A stretch of 64,000 nt of DNA from Nocardiopsis flavescens (GCF_900141985.1 NZ_FQZK01000024.1:1-64000); one strand, 5' to 3'. Positions 42,835 through 52,366 are shown, counted from the first letter of the stretch. Notes: generated from the letters alone by a model not told the origin. Made by a program: numbers and translations.

Positions 42835-44457
42835 ATGATCCCCTGGCTCACCATCGCGATCGCGCTCCCCGCGGTCGGCGCCCTGCTCGTCTGGGCGCTG
42901 CCGCGCACCGGGGCGGGCGGGCGGGAACAGGCCGCGGCCTCGGCCGCCGCCCAGGCCCGGAGCGGGGGCGGTACCGCCACGGCGGTCCGCGCCCCCGCGG
43001 CCGCGGCCACCGGCGCGGCCTCCGCGGAGAACGCCAAGCGCATCACGCTCGGCGTCTCCCTGGCCACGCTGGCCGTGCTCGTCGTCATGACCCTGCGCTT
43101 CGACCCGTCGAACGCGGGCTCCCTCCAGTTCGTGGAGGAGTACCCGTGGATCCCGCGCTTCGGGGTCCACTTCGCCGTCGGGGTGGACGGCATCGCCCTC
43201 GCCCTGATCCTCATGTCGGCGATCCTGGTGCCGCTGGTCGTCCTGGCGGCCTGGCGGGAGCACGACCACCGGGAGGACGGCGGACGCGGCTACTTCGCGC
43301 TCATCCTGGCCCTGGAGGCCATGATGATCGGGGTCTTCGCGGCCACCGACGTCTTCCTGTTCTACGTGTTCTTCGAGGCCATGCTCATCCCGGTCTACTT
43401 CATGATCGGGCGCTACGGGCGCGGGGACGAGCGGGCCAAGGCCGCCGTCAAGTTCCTGCTCTACAGCCTCGCCGGCGGCCTCATCATGCTGGTCGCCGTC
43501 ATCGGGGTGTTCGTCCACGGCGGCACCTTCCTCTGGGCCGACCTGGTCGGGGAGAACGGGGCGCTGGCCGGCCTCGACCCCTCCACCGCCCGCTGGCTGT
43601 TCCTCGGCTTCTTCATCGCCTTCGCGATCAAGGCGCCGATGTGGCCCGTGCACACCTGGCTGCCGCAGGCCGCCGGGTCCTCCAGCCCCGGCACCGCCGT
43701 GCTGCTGGTCGGCGTCCTGGACAAGGTCGGCACCTACGGCATGCTCCGCTTCTGCATGGAGCTGTTCCCGTCGGCCGTGTCCTGGTTCGTGTGGCCCGTG
43801 GTGGCGCTCAGCCTGGTCAGCATCGTCTACGGCGCGATCCTCGCCATCGGGCAGACCGACATGATGCGCCTGGTCGCCTACACGTCGGTCTCCCACTTCG
43901 GGTTCATCACCCTGGGCATCTTCGCGCTGACCCCGCAGGCCCAGACCGGGGCCGCGCTGTACATGGTCAACCACGGGTTCGCCACCGGCGCCCTGTTCCT
44001 GATCGTGGGCCTGCTCGTGGCCCGCCGCGGGTCCTCGCTCATCAAGGACTTCAGCGGCGTGCAGAACGTGGCCCCACGGCTCGCCGGGGTCTTCCTGGTG
44101 GCCGGCCTGGCCGGGCTCGCCCTGCCGGGGCTGGCGCCGTTCGTCAGCGAGTTCCTGGTGTTCGTGGGCGTGTACGCGTTCAGCCCGGCGCCCGCCCTGA
44201 TCGCCGTCATCGGCGTCGTGCTCGCCGCGCTCTACATCCTGTGGATGTACCAGCGCACCATGACCGGGCCCACCGCCGACGGCGTGGCCGGGTTCAAGGA
44301 CCTGTCCGCGCGCGAGGCGTGGGCCGTCGGTCCGCTGCTCGCGCTCATCCTCGCGTTCGGGCTGTACCCGCAGCCGCTGCTCGACGCGATCGAACCGGCC
44401 GCGGAACGCACCGTGGTGTCCACGGTCGGCTCCGCCGAGGAAGGAGGCGCGGAGTGA
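42835..44457 (+). CDS. nuoM: NADH-quinone oxidoreductase subunit M (antiporter-like)
   Basis: Proton-pumping subunit. 540 residues with VFFEAMLIPVYFMIGRYG (key Glu) and IKAPMWPVHTWLPQA. A Gln replaces the usual Asp after HTWLP. There is a 40-residue Ala/Gly-rich insertion between the first two helices. GAGG lies 9 nt before the ATG. Confidence 0.95.
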   Translation: MIPWLTIAIALPAVGALLVWALPRTGAGGREQAAASAAAQARSGGGTATAVRAPAAAATGAASAENAKRITLGVSLATLAVLVVMTLRFDPSNAGSLQFVEEYPWIPRFGVHFAVGVDGIALALILMSAILVPLVVLAAWREHDHREDGGRGYFALILALEAMMIGVFAATDVFLFYVFFEAMLIPVYFMIGRYGRGDERAKAAVKFLLYSLAGGLIMLVAVIGVFVHGGTFLWADLVGENGALAGLDPSTARWLFLGFFIAFAIKAPMWPVHTWLPQAAGSSSPGTAVLLVGVLDKVGTYGMLRFCMELFPSAVSWFVWPVVALSLVSIVYGAILAIGQTDMMRLVAYTSVSHFGFITLGIFALTPQAQTGAALYMVNHGFATGALFLIVGLLVARRGSSLIKDFSGVQNVAPRLAGVFLVAGLAGLALPGLAPFVSEFLVFVGVYAFSPAPALIAVIGVVLAALYILWMYQRTMTGPTADGVAGFKDLSAREAWAVGPLLALILAFGLYPQPLLDAIEPAAERTVVSTVGSAEEGGAE

Positions 44458-46094
44458 TCCCCCAGGACCTCCCCGTCATCACCCAGGAGGCACCGGTCCT
44501 CGACTGGTGGCTGCTGGCGCCGCTGCTCACGCTGTTCGGCGGCGCGATGCTGGCCGTGCTGTTCGAGGCGTTCGTACCCGCCGCGCGCCGGCGCCTGCTC
44601 CAGATCGGCGTGGCCGCCCTGTCGCTGCTCGCGACGTTCGTGCTCATCGTGCTCCAGGTCGGGTCGCTGCCCGACGGGCAGGCGGGGGTGACCGTCGGCG
44701 TCGGCTCGCTGGCCGTCGACCGGACCGTGCTGTTCTTCCAGGGCACCATCGCGGTGCTCGCCCTGGTGAGCCTGCTGCTCATCGCCGAGCGCCGCGACGG
44801 CCGGGACGCGTTCGCCGCCCAGGCCGCCGCGGTCCCCGGCAGCGAGGAGGAGCGCGCGCACATCCTCGCCGGGACCCAGCACACCGAGATCTACCCGCTG
44901 GTGCTGTTCGCGGTGCTGGGGATGCTGATGTTCCCCGCCTCGAACGACTTCCTCACCATGTTCATCGCCCTGGAGGTGATGAGCCTCCCGCTGTACCTGA
45001 TGTGCGGGCTCGCCCGCAGGCGCCGCCTGTTCTCGCAGGAGGCCGCCGTCAAGTACTTCCTGCTCGGGGCGTTCTCCTCGGCGTTCTTCCTGTTCGGCGC
45101 CGCCATGGTGTACGGCTACGCCGGGTCGGTGAACTTCGGCGAGGTGCGCGCCGCCGTGGAGAACGGCGGGGCGGCGATCTTCCAGGACGGCGACGGCCGG
45201 GCACTGCTGCTCATGGGCATCGGCCTGGTCGCGGTCGGCCTGCTGTTCAAGGTCGGCGCGGTGCCGTTCCACAACTGGAAGCCGGACGTGTACCAGGGTG
45301 CTCCCACCCCGGTCACCGCGCTCATGGCGTCCTGCACGCTGGTCGCCGCGTTCGGCGCCCTGCTGCGGGTGTTCTTCGTCCCCTTCGGCGGCAGCGCCGG
45401 GGACTGGGAGCCGGCCCTGTGGATCGTCGCGGTGCTCACGATGGTGGTCGCCGCGATCGTCGCGGTGTCCCAGCGCGACATCAAGCGGCTGCTGGCCTAC
45501 TCCTCGGTGGTCCACGCCGGGTTCATCCTCACCGCCGTGGTCGCGGGCAGCACCGACGGCCTGGCCGGGGCGATGTTCTACCTGGCCGCCTACGGGTTCA
45601 CCACCCTGGGCGCGTTCGCCGTGGTCACCCTGGTCCGCACCGCCGACGGCGGGCAGGAGCAGGGCGACCTGGACCGGTGGGCCGGGCTGGGCCGCCGCCA
45701 CCCGCTGCTGGCGGGGGCGCTGGCCCTGTTCCTGCTGGCGTTCGCGGGCATCCCGCTCACCAGCGGCTTCATCGGCAAGTTCGCCGTCTTCCAGGCCGCC
45801 GTCGCGGCCGGGGCCACCCCGCTGGTGGTCGTCGGCGTGCTCAGCAGCGCGGTCACGGCGTTCTTCTACGTCCGGATCATCGTTGTGATGTTCTTCCGGG
45901 ATCCGGAGGCCGACGGGCACACGGTCGTGCGGGCCGGCGCCGCCACCGGCGGGGTCATCGCCATCGGCGTCGCCGCCACCCTGCTGCTGGGCGTCTACCC
46001 CGGCCCGGTGCTGGACAACCTGCTGCCCTCGCCGGACGGCTCGCAGGAACCGGTATCGGTCATGGTGGACCAGGCCTCCACCGAGGCCGGATAA
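44454..46094 (+). CDS. nuoN: NADH-quinone oxidoreductase subunit N (antiporter-like)
   Basis: Proton-pumping subunit and last gene of the complex I set. 546 residues with FIALEVMSLPLYLMCGLARR and KVGAVPFHNWKPDVYQGAPTP. The GTG overlaps the nuoM stop (GTGA). A weak 9-bp stem with a 28-nt loop (46107-46152) follows, so read-through to the polyprenyl synthase is possible. Confidence 0.95.
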   Translation: MIPQDLPVITQEAPVLDWWLLAPLLTLFGGAMLAVLFEAFVPAARRRLLQIGVAALSLLATFVLIVLQVGSLPDGQAGVTVGVGSLAVDRTVLFFQGTIAVLALVSLLLIAERRDGRDAFAAQAAAVPGSEEERAHILAGTQHTEIYPLVLFAVLGMLMFPASNDFLTMFIALEVMSLPLYLMCGLARRRRLFSQEAAVKYFLLGAFSSAFFLFGAAMVYGYAGSVNFGEVRAAVENGGAAIFQDGDGRALLLMGIGLVAVGLLFKVGAVPFHNWKPDVYQGAPTPVTALMASCTLVAAFGALLRVFFVPFGGSAGDWEPALWIVAVLTMVVAAIVAVSQRDIKRLLAYSSVVHAGFILTAVVAGSTDGLAGAMFYLAAYGFTTLGAFAVVTLVRTADGGQEQGDLDRWAGLGRRHPLLAGALALFLLAFAGIPLTSGFIGKFAVFQAAVAAGATPLVVVGVLSSAVTAFFYVRIIVVMFFRDPEADGHTVVRAGAATGGVIAIGVAATLLLGVYPGPVLDNLLPSPDGSQEPVSVMVDQASTEAG

Positions 46095-46281
46095 CCAGGG
46101 AAGATCACGGTCCGGGCCGGTTGAGCTGCGGTTTCATTCCGGTCCGGACCGTATCCGGGTGTGGCTTTGGATGATCATTCCCGGTCGGATACCGTGGCAA
46201 GTCGGATCATGTTCATGTGCTGAGCACGCGGCGCCCGCCGAGCGGTCGCCGCCGTGCCCGTTCGACAGGTGGAGCTTTACG

Positions 46282-47286
46282 GTGAGCGGTGCTGTCCCGA
46301 GCGGGTTTCTCGCTCTGCCGAGAGTCGACTCGACCCTCGCCCGGGAGGTCCAGGACGGTCTCGAAAAGGTCGAGGACCTCCTGAGGGAGTCGGTCCGGTC
46401 GAGCGACCCCATGCTGACCGAGGCCGCCTCCCACCTGCTGGAGGCCGGGGGCAAGCGGTTCCGGGCGATGCTGGTGCTGCTGGCCGCCCACTTCGGCGAT
46501 CCCGACATGCCCGACCTCGTCCCCGCCGCCGCCGTGGTCGAGCTGACCCACGTCGCGACGCTCTACCATGACGACGTCATGGACGAGGCGGAGCTGCGCC
46601 GCGGCCGGCCCAGCGCCAACCAGCGCTGGGGCAACACCATCGCCATCCTCACCGGCGACTACGTCTTCGCCAAGGCGTCGGAGATCCTCGCGGACCTGGG
46701 CACCGAGGCGGTCCGCCTCCAGGCCCAGACGTTCGGCCGCCTGGTCCAGGGGCAGATCCTGGAGACCTCCGGCCCGCCCGAGGGCGTCGACCACCTCGAC
46801 CACTACCTGCGGGTCATCGGGGACAAGACGGCCTCCCTCATCGCCTCCTCCGCCGAGTTCGGCGGCATGTTCGGCAAGGTCGACCCGGAGACCACCGCGA
46901 CCCTGACCCGCGCCTGCGACGCGCTGGGGATGGCCTTCCAGCTCGCCGACGACCTCATCGACGTGGCCGCCGAGTCCCGCGAGTCCGGCAAGGTGCCCGG
47001 CACGGACCTGCGCGAGGGCGTGCTGACCCTGCCGATGTTCTACGCGCTGCGCTCCACCGACCCGGCCGACGAGCGGCTCAAGTCGCTGCTGGGCCGGCCG
47101 CTGGACGACACCGAGGCCGAGGAGGCGCTGGAGCTGCTGCGCGCCCACCCGGCCATGGCCGAGGCGGAGAAGACGCTCCGCGGCTGGTCCGACAAGGCCC
47201 GCGCCGAGCTGGCCACGCTGCCCGCGGGCCCGGCGCGCGACTCGTTCGAGGCCCTGTGCGACTACGTCGTGGAGCGCTCCGGCTGA
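46282..47286 (+). CDS. Polyprenyl diphosphate synthase (menaquinone side chain)
   Basis: Condenses isopentenyl diphosphate into a long trans-prenyl chain. 334 residues with the first Asp-rich motif LYHDDVMDEAELRRGRP (97-101 DDVMD), a KRFR substrate site near 58-61, and the second motif QLADDLIDVAAE. Position beside nuo and menG/menJ argues for a hepta- to nonaprenyl synthase feeding menaquinone. The GTG at 46282 has GGTGGA about 8 nt upstream; longer frames upstream are not conserved. Confidence 0.9.
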   Translation: MSGAVPSGFLALPRVDSTLAREVQDGLEKVEDLLRESVRSSDPMLTEAASHLLEAGGKRFRAMLVLLAAHFGDPDMPDLVPAAAVVELTHVATLYHDDVMDEAELRRGRPSANQRWGNTIAILTGDYVFAKASEILADLGTEAVRLQAQTFGRLVQGQILETSGPPEGVDHLDHYLRVIGDKTASLIASSAEFGGMFGKVDPETTATLTRACDALGMAFQLADDLIDVAAESRESGKVPGTDLREGVLTLPMFYALRSTDPADERLKSLLGRPLDDTEAEEALELLRAHPAMAEAEKTLRGWSDKARAELATLPAGPARDSFEALCDYVVERSG

Positions 47287-47455
47287 CCCCCGGGCCGCCG
47301 CGCCCTGACGCACCGCCACGGCGCCGCCCCGCGAGGGGCCGGCGCCGTTCCCGTTCCGGGCGCCCCGGGCCCGGCGCAGTCCCGCCCTCCGCGCCACCGC
47401 GCGGCCCCCGTGGAGGCCCGTCCCGCCGCGGCCCGGCGACACCTCCCCGGACACG

Positions 47456-47485
47456 CCGACGGCGCCGCCGGAGCGGCGCCGTCGG
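47456..47485. terminator. Hairpin between convergent genes
   Basis: A perfect 13-bp stem (47456-47468 with 47473-47485) with a CGGA tetraloop, 170 nt after the prenyl synthase stop and 85 nt before the end of the convergent secreted-protein gene. A weaker 8-bp stem (47509-47531) follows. Confidence 0.75.
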
Positions 47486-47570
47486 GCCTGCGGGAAAGAG
47501 CGGTGGGACGCCCCCGGGCGCGTCGGGGGCGCCCCGGTCCCGGGCGGGTGCGGTGCCCGGGGGGAGCCGC

Positions 47571-49025
47571 CTAGCTCACGAGGGGCAGCGCCTCGGAGCC
47601 GGGCAGCGGGTTCAGGAAGGTCGGGTGCGACACCATGCCCTCGGGGGTGGGCGGGGCCTCGGCGGTGCCGCCCTCGATGGCGACGAGGTCGCTGGTGTCC
47701 AGGTCCTCCAGCAGCGCGGGGCCGCGGCTCAGCCCGGCCACCAGGTCCTCCACCGTGGTCATGTCCGGCCCCTCCGCCAGGGTGGGCAGCGACGAGGTGT
47801 CGGCCAGCTGCGGCAGGGTCTCGTCCACGGCGGGCACGCCGGTGCCCACCCGGGGCAGCTCGGCGTCGGCCAGCGGGCCGTCCAGGGCGACGGTCTCGGC
47901 CGAGCCCAGGTCGGAGGCGCCCGTCATCAGGGCGTTGGTGAGGTCGGTCAGCCCCGGCACCTGCTCCGCGTCGGGCATCTGCGCGACGGAGGGCGTCTGC
48001 ACGACCGCCGGGCCCCCGGACAGCTCGGGCAGCTGCGGCCGGCTCTGCTGCTCCCGCACGGGCAGCGAGGTGATGCTCTCGTCCAGGTTGCGGTTGCCGA
48101 CCGCGCCCAGGACCTCCTCCTCGCCCAGGCTCACGTAGTTGTCGTCGGTGACCGGGTTGGACTCCACCACGTCCTGGAGGGCCTTGGGCGTCTCCAGCCC
48201 GAACGCGTGGGCGAAGTCCCACATGTTCGGGACGACGGGCGCCTGGGCGTCCTCGGCGCTCTGCCGCACGGTTCCCGGGGCGGGCAGCGCGGGGGCCACG
48301 TCCAGGACCTCGTTGATCCCCAGGCTGTTCTCGCGGGTCAGCGCGGTGGGGTCGGACAGGTCGACCGACTCGGTGACGGCGCCGGCGTCGGGCAGCCGGG
48401 AGGCGTCCAGGCCCTGCACCAGCTCCGCGGGCCGGGGCAGGTCCGAGACGGTGGGGACGCCCATCTCGTCGCGGAGGTCGTGCACCGCGACCACCGTGTG
48501 GGGGAGCACCTCCGAGGCGGTCTCCTCCAGGGACCCGCCCGCGCTCTGCGCCGTGGTCCCGAACTCCTCGCCCGCCTCGGTGGCCCGCCGCTCGACCGCC
48601 GCGCCCAGGTCGTGCCCGATGGTGTCGTGGGGGTTGCCGTCCAGGCCGGTGGCGTCCTGCGTCGCGGCGACCGCGTCGGCCAGCGCAGCGGTCGGGTTGG
48701 CGATCCCGCCGAGCGGGGTGGCGATCTCCGACTCACCGGCGGGCAGCGCCGCCGCCAGGTCGGGGGCGGGCTTCTCGGGGTTGCGGGAGGTCTCCTGGAG
48801 CTCGGCGAGCGCGGTCCCGGCGACCGGGCCCACCCCGCCGGGGAAGGCGGTGTTCATGGTCGGGGCGACGCCCTCCACGAGCGTCCGCTCGACGACGGGG
48901 GCGAGTTCGGCGACCGGGGAGGAGAGCGCCTCGGCGCCCGAGACACCGGCGCCGAGGGCGACGAAGCCCGCCGTTCCGGCGGCGAGCAGGACGGCCCTGG
49001 CTGAGATGCTCTTGGCCTGCGACAT
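47571..49025 (-). CDS. Secreted Ala/Glu/Pro-rich protein, function unknown
   Basis: 484 residues with a signal peptide (ARAVLLAAGTAGFVALGAGVSG). The mature chain is acidic, lacks cysteines and enzyme motifs, and repeats short phrases of the type LPxLADTSSLPTL and VTESVDLSDPTAL, so it is probably extended or coiled. AAGGA lies just before the ATG. It follows another exported protein of the same style (49230-50099) on the same strand, and the pair may be related surface proteins. Confidence 0.7.
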   Translation of the reverse strand: MSQAKSISARAVLLAAGTAGFVALGAGVSGAEALSSPVAELAPVVERTLVEGVAPTMNTAFPGGVGPVAGTALAELQETSRNPEKPAPDLAAALPAGESEIATPLGGIANPTAALADAVAATQDATGLDGNPHDTIGHDLGAAVERRATEAGEEFGTTAQSAGGSLEETASEVLPHTVVAVHDLRDEMGVPTVSDLPRPAELVQGLDASRLPDAGAVTESVDLSDPTALTRENSLGINEVLDVAPALPAPGTVRQSAEDAQAPVVPNMWDFAHAFGLETPKALQDVVESNPVTDDNYVSLGEEEVLGAVGNRNLDESITSLPVREQQSRPQLPELSGGPAVVQTPSVAQMPDAEQVPGLTDLTNALMTGASDLGSAETVALDGPLADAELPRVGTGVPAVDETLPQLADTSSLPTLAEGPDMTTVEDLVAGLSRGPALLEDLDTSDLVAIEGGTAEAPPTPEGMVSHPTFLNPLPGSEALPLVS

Positions 49026-49100
49026 GGGATTCCTTTCGGAAGGCTCTGTGGTTGCGGAGTGGTTCGGGGCCGCCGCGACATCGGGTCGCGGCCTGCCGGG

Positions 49101-49133
49101 AGCCGGTGGACCACCGGCTGACGTGAATCACGT
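49101..49133. promoter_or_regulatory. Two adjacent perfect palindromes upstream of the secreted-protein gene
   Basis: AGCCGGTGGACCACCGGCT (49101-49119) and ACGTGAATCACGT (49121-49133) are both perfect apart from the central base. They lie 76-108 nt upstream of the 49025 start and downstream of the 49230 gene, so they could be an operator, a terminator, or one of each. Confidence 0.45.
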
Positions 49134-49229
49134 GAGCGGGACCGCGGCGGGGCGGTACGGGGCACGGGACTCAGGTCAGCTCCCAGAGCGTGGAGCGGCT
49201 GGGAACGGGTCCTCGGAAGGGGACCGTCC

Positions 49230-50099
49230 CTAGTCGGGGGAGACCGTGGGGTCGTCCGCGGCGCCCGCGGGCACCGGGTGCACGGCGTCGATCGCGGTCG
49301 AGAGCGCGTCGGCGGCGGGTGCGGTGACGGGGACCACGGTCAGGTACCCGGCGACGGCGGGCGCCCCCGCGGCCCCGGAGGGCGCGGCGGACCCGGTGGA
49401 GAGCTTGGGCGCGGCGGAGACCTCGCGCTCGGCCGGCGCGGCCGGGCGGTGCTCGTCCACGGCCGCGGCGTCGGCGACCGCCCCGGCGGGGCGGTAAGGG
49501 GCCCCGAACGCGGGCACCGTGCCCGCGGCGGTGTGCCCGTCGGCACCGGCGCCGGTCCGGTCCCCGCCGTGTTCCCCGCGCCCGGCGCGGTCCGCGGCGG
49601 GGCGGGCGGTCCCGCCGCCGTCGGCCGCGGCGGCCTCCGGCTCGGCGGGTGCCACGCGGGTGGAGGCGATGTGCGCCACCAGGTTCTCGGCGCGGTCCTG
49701 GTCGGCCGCCTCCAGTTCGCGGACCACCCGGCGGGCGCCCTCGCGGACCCCCTCGCCGACCTCGGCGACGGCGGGGTCGGACAGCACGGAGGGGGCCGAG
49801 GAGGTCCGCTCCTCCAGGCTCCGGTGGACGGTGCCCAGGGTGTTCGTGACGGGCGCGGTGACCTCGGCGACCCCGGACTCCAGTGAGGGCTCCAGGCCCC
49901 CGGTCAGCCCGGCGCCCAGGGAGGCCGCGCCCCGGTCCAGGCCCAGCGGCCCGGCGGTGTCGGCGTGGGCGGACGGCGTGCCCGCCAGCCACAGGGCGGC
50001 CAGGGCCGCCCCGAACAGCAGGGGCAGCAGCAGGAGGGAGGGCGCGCGCACCACCGCGGCAGCGCGCGGGGCGCGTGCCGTGCGGCTGGTGCGGGACAT
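49230..50099 (-). CDS. Secreted Ala/Pro-rich protein, function unknown
   Basis: 289 residues with a signal peptide (LLLLPLLFGAALAALWLAG, cleavage near AHA). The mature part begins with a Gly/Leu segment resembling the start of the neighbouring 484-residue protein (VTAPVTNTLG against VAPTMNTAF), then a charged helix and a long disordered Ala/Gly tail. GGAGGG lies 7-8 nt before the ATG. No family is recognised. Confidence 0.65.
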   Translation of the reverse strand: MSRTSRTARAPRAAAVVRAPSLLLLPLLFGAALAALWLAGTPSAHADTAGPLGLDRGAASLGAGLTGGLEPSLESGVAEVTAPVTNTLGTVHRSLEERTSSAPSVLSDPAVAEVGEGVREGARRVVRELEAADQDRAENLVAHIASTRVAPAEPEAAAADGGGTARPAADRAGRGEHGGDRTGAGADGHTAAGTVPAFGAPYRPAGAVADAAAVDEHRPAAPAEREVSAAPKLSTGSAAPSGAAGAPAVAGYLTVVPVTAPAADALSTAIDAVHPVPAGAADDPTVSPD

Positions 50100-50218
50100 G
50101 GGAGTGCCCTCCGTGACGTGCGGACCGTCGGGAACCGGAAGGGGCCCGGTTCGCGACTCGACGTTAGCACAATGTCACGGATCGTAGTTTCGGTTCTCCG
50201 GAACCGGGGAAACCCGGG

Positions 50219-51253
50219 TCAGTCGCAGGGTTCCGCGGCGGGCCGGTCCGTCGGCCGGCCCTGCGAGGGGTCTGGCTCCGGCGCGGATCCCCGCCCCGGC
50301 CCGTCCTCCCCGGCCGGCCCGTCCTCCCGCTCGCGCGTGCGCTCCGCCTCGCGCTCCCTCCGGCGCAGCACCGACCGCGCGCGGGCGCCGTGCAGCTGGT
50401 CGAACACGAACACGCACAGCGCCAGCCACACCAGTGCGAACCCGGCCCACCGGGCGAGCGGCATCTCCTCGCCCTGCACCAGCCAGCCGATCAGGAACAT
50501 CAGGGTGGGGGCGATGTACTGGAGCATCCCGATCACGCTCAGCGGCACCCGCCGGGTCGCCACCCCGAACATCAGCAGCGGCAGCGCCGTCACGAAACCG
50601 CCGCCGACCAGCAGCGCCGTGTGCGCGGGCGACACCGAGAGCGCCGTCCCCGCCCCGGAGGACTCCAGGTACAGCACGTAGCCCAGCGCGGGCAGGAACA
50701 TCACCAGGGTCTCCACGGTGAGGCTCTGCACGCCGTCCAGGTCCACGTACTTCTTCACCGCGCCGTAGGCGGCGAACGACGAGGCCATCACCAGCGCCAG
50801 CCACGGCGTGACGCCGTAGCCCACCGTCATCACCACGACCGCGAGCCCTCCGAGTCCCACGGCGACCCATTGCGCGGCGCGCAGCCGCTCGGAGAACACC
50901 AGCACGCCCAGGCATACCGACATCAGCGGGTTGATGAAGTACGCCAGCGAGGCCTGGAGGGTCTGCACGGTCGACACCGCGTAGATGAACCCCCACCAGT
51001 TGACGGCGATGAGCACCGCGGCGGCGGCCACCGGCAACAGGCGGCGCGGGCTCCGGATCACCCCGGGCAGCCACTTCCAGCCGCGCCGGGCGAGCACGAG
51101 GACGACCGCCATCGCCAGCAGCGACCACACCATGCGGTGGGCGAGGATCTCGGCGGGTGCGGCGGCGGAGAGGAAGGGCCAGTAGAGGGCCGCGAAGCCC
51201 CACAGGAGGAAGGCGCCCGCCCCGAGGGCGACGCCGCGGTTGGATTCCGGCAC
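50219..51253 (-). CDS. rarD: RarD-type EamA drug/metabolite transporter
   Basis: 344 residues with ten predicted helices in two EamA halves. RarD marks include GFAALYWPFLS (usually G-x2-P-x-YW), AHRMVWSL, NWWGFIYAV and the late helix GMLQYIAPTLMFLIGW. The last 60 residues are a charged cytosolic tail. The substrate is unknown despite the historical chloramphenicol name. GTG start. Confidence 0.9.
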   Translation of the reverse strand: MPESNRGVALGAGAFLLWGFAALYWPFLSAAAPAEILAHRMVWSLLAMAVVLVLARRGWKWLPGVIRSPRRLLPVAAAAVLIAVNWWGFIYAVSTVQTLQASLAYFINPLMSVCLGVLVFSERLRAAQWVAVGLGGLAVVVMTVGYGVTPWLALVMASSFAAYGAVKKYVDLDGVQSLTVETLVMFLPALGYVLYLESSGAGTALSVSPAHTALLVGGGFVTALPLLMFGVATRRVPLSVIGMLQYIAPTLMFLIGWLVQGEEMPLARWAGFALVWLALCVFVFDQLHGARARSVLRRREREAERTREREDGPAGEDGPGRGSAPEPDPSQGRPTDRPAAEPCD

Positions 51254-51442
51254 GCCTGCAATCGTAGGACGAATCGTCGGGCATGTCTGTATCCCGAGGG
51301 TCACACCGCTTTGCCGTTCGGCCCCCCTCGTTCCCCGTCCGCCACAGCGGAACCCCTGTTCCCAGAGGGGAGGGGAAAAGCCCCGGGCGGCCTGTGTCAG
51401 AGGCGGCATCGGCGTCTTTCCGCACGGGGTAGCCTCGCCCCT

Positions 51443-52366
51443 ATGCCTCCTGTCACAGACGCCGCCGACCCCGGACCCACGGCCGGGGGAGCCGTGGACT
51501 GGGATGGGCGGATCGGCGGGATCAGGCAGGGTCGCAGCGGTGATACACGCGCCCCGCACAAGCCCCTCCTGCTGCTGTACGCCCTGGGGCACCACCAGCG
51601 CCACGGAGCCGCGCCCATCCTCTACAGCGCGGCCGAGGACCGGCTGCGGCTGCTGCTGGAGGAGTTCGCCCCTCCGGTCAAGCGCCCCAACCCGGCGCAG
51701 CCCTTCCACCACCTGGCCCACGACGACGGCCTGTGGCGGGTCGCCACCGACGACGGGCGGGACAGTCGGCCCGACCCCTCCGCCCTGCGGGCCGGCGGCG
51801 CGCGGGGGAGCCTCACCCCGGAGTTCTCCCGGGCCCTGGAAGCGGACCCGGGCCTGCGCACCCGCGCCGCCCGCCTGCTGCTCGATGCGAACTTCCCGGC
51901 CTCCCTGCACGGGGAGGTCCTGGCCCTGGCCGGGCTCGCCCTGGTCCCCGGGCGGTGGGCGGCGTCCGCGGACCGCGACCCGCGGTTCCGGGAGGCGGTG
52001 CTGGCGGCGTACGGGCACCGGTGCGCGTTCTGCGGCTACGAGGGGCTGATGGACGGCGTCCCCGCCGGACTGGAGGCCGCCCACGTGCGCTGGTGGTCCC
52101 AGGCCGGACCCGACACCGTCGACAACGGCCTGGCCCTGTGCGCCAACCACCACCTGCTCTTCGACCGGGGCGTCATCGGCCTCACCCCGGACCTGACCCT
52201 GGACGTGTCCCCCCGGTTCGAGCCGCGCTCCGCCGAGGCCGAGCGCATCGTCACCGGCCTCGCCGGCCGGGGCCTGCTCCTGGCCGAGGGCACCCCGCCG
52301 GTCGACGCCGACCACGCCGGATGGCACCGCCGGGAGGTCTTCAAGCACCTCGTCCGCGCCGCCTGA
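51443..52366 (+). CDS. HNH nuclease of the phosphorothioate-dependent restriction type (SprMcrA-like)
   Basis: 307 residues. The N-terminal half (about 18-165) looks like the sulfur-binding domain of phosphorothioate-dependent McrA enzymes: TRAPHKPLLLLYALG (from 35), PFHHLAHDDGLWRV, LLLDANFPASLH. The C-terminal half is a ββα-metal HNH domain with zinc cysteines C194/C197, H214, N228 and the late CANHH (C233, H236/H237). Such enzymes cut foreign DNA carrying sulfur in the backbone, so the host should lack dnd modification. A TAGCCT box (51430-51435) lies 7 nt before the ATG with no ribosome site, suggesting a leaderless message. Confidence 0.85.
   Translation: MPPVTDAADPGPTAGGAVDWDGRIGGIRQGRSGDTRAPHKPLLLLYALGHHQRHGAAPILYSAAEDRLRLLLEEFAPPVKRPNPAQPFHHLAHDDGLWRVATDDGRDSRPDPSALRAGGARGSLTPEFSRALEADPGLRTRAARLLLDANFPASLHGEVLALAGLALVPGRWAASADRDPRFREAVLAAYGHRCAFCGYEGLMDGVPAGLEAAHVRWWSQAGPDTVDNGLALCANHHLLFDRGVIGLTPDLTLDVSPRFEPRSAEAERIVTGLAGRGLLLAEGTPPVDADHAGWHRREVFKHLVRAA

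Noticed and set aside
42835..44457. Complex I pump subunit inactivated by Asp to Gln after HTWLP
   Set aside because: The key Glu and Lys residues are present, and actinobacterial NuoM proteins vary at this position, so loss of function is not supported.
46107..46152. Terminator after nuoN
   Set aside because: The 9-bp stem has a 28-nt loop and no T-run, too weak to list as a terminator.
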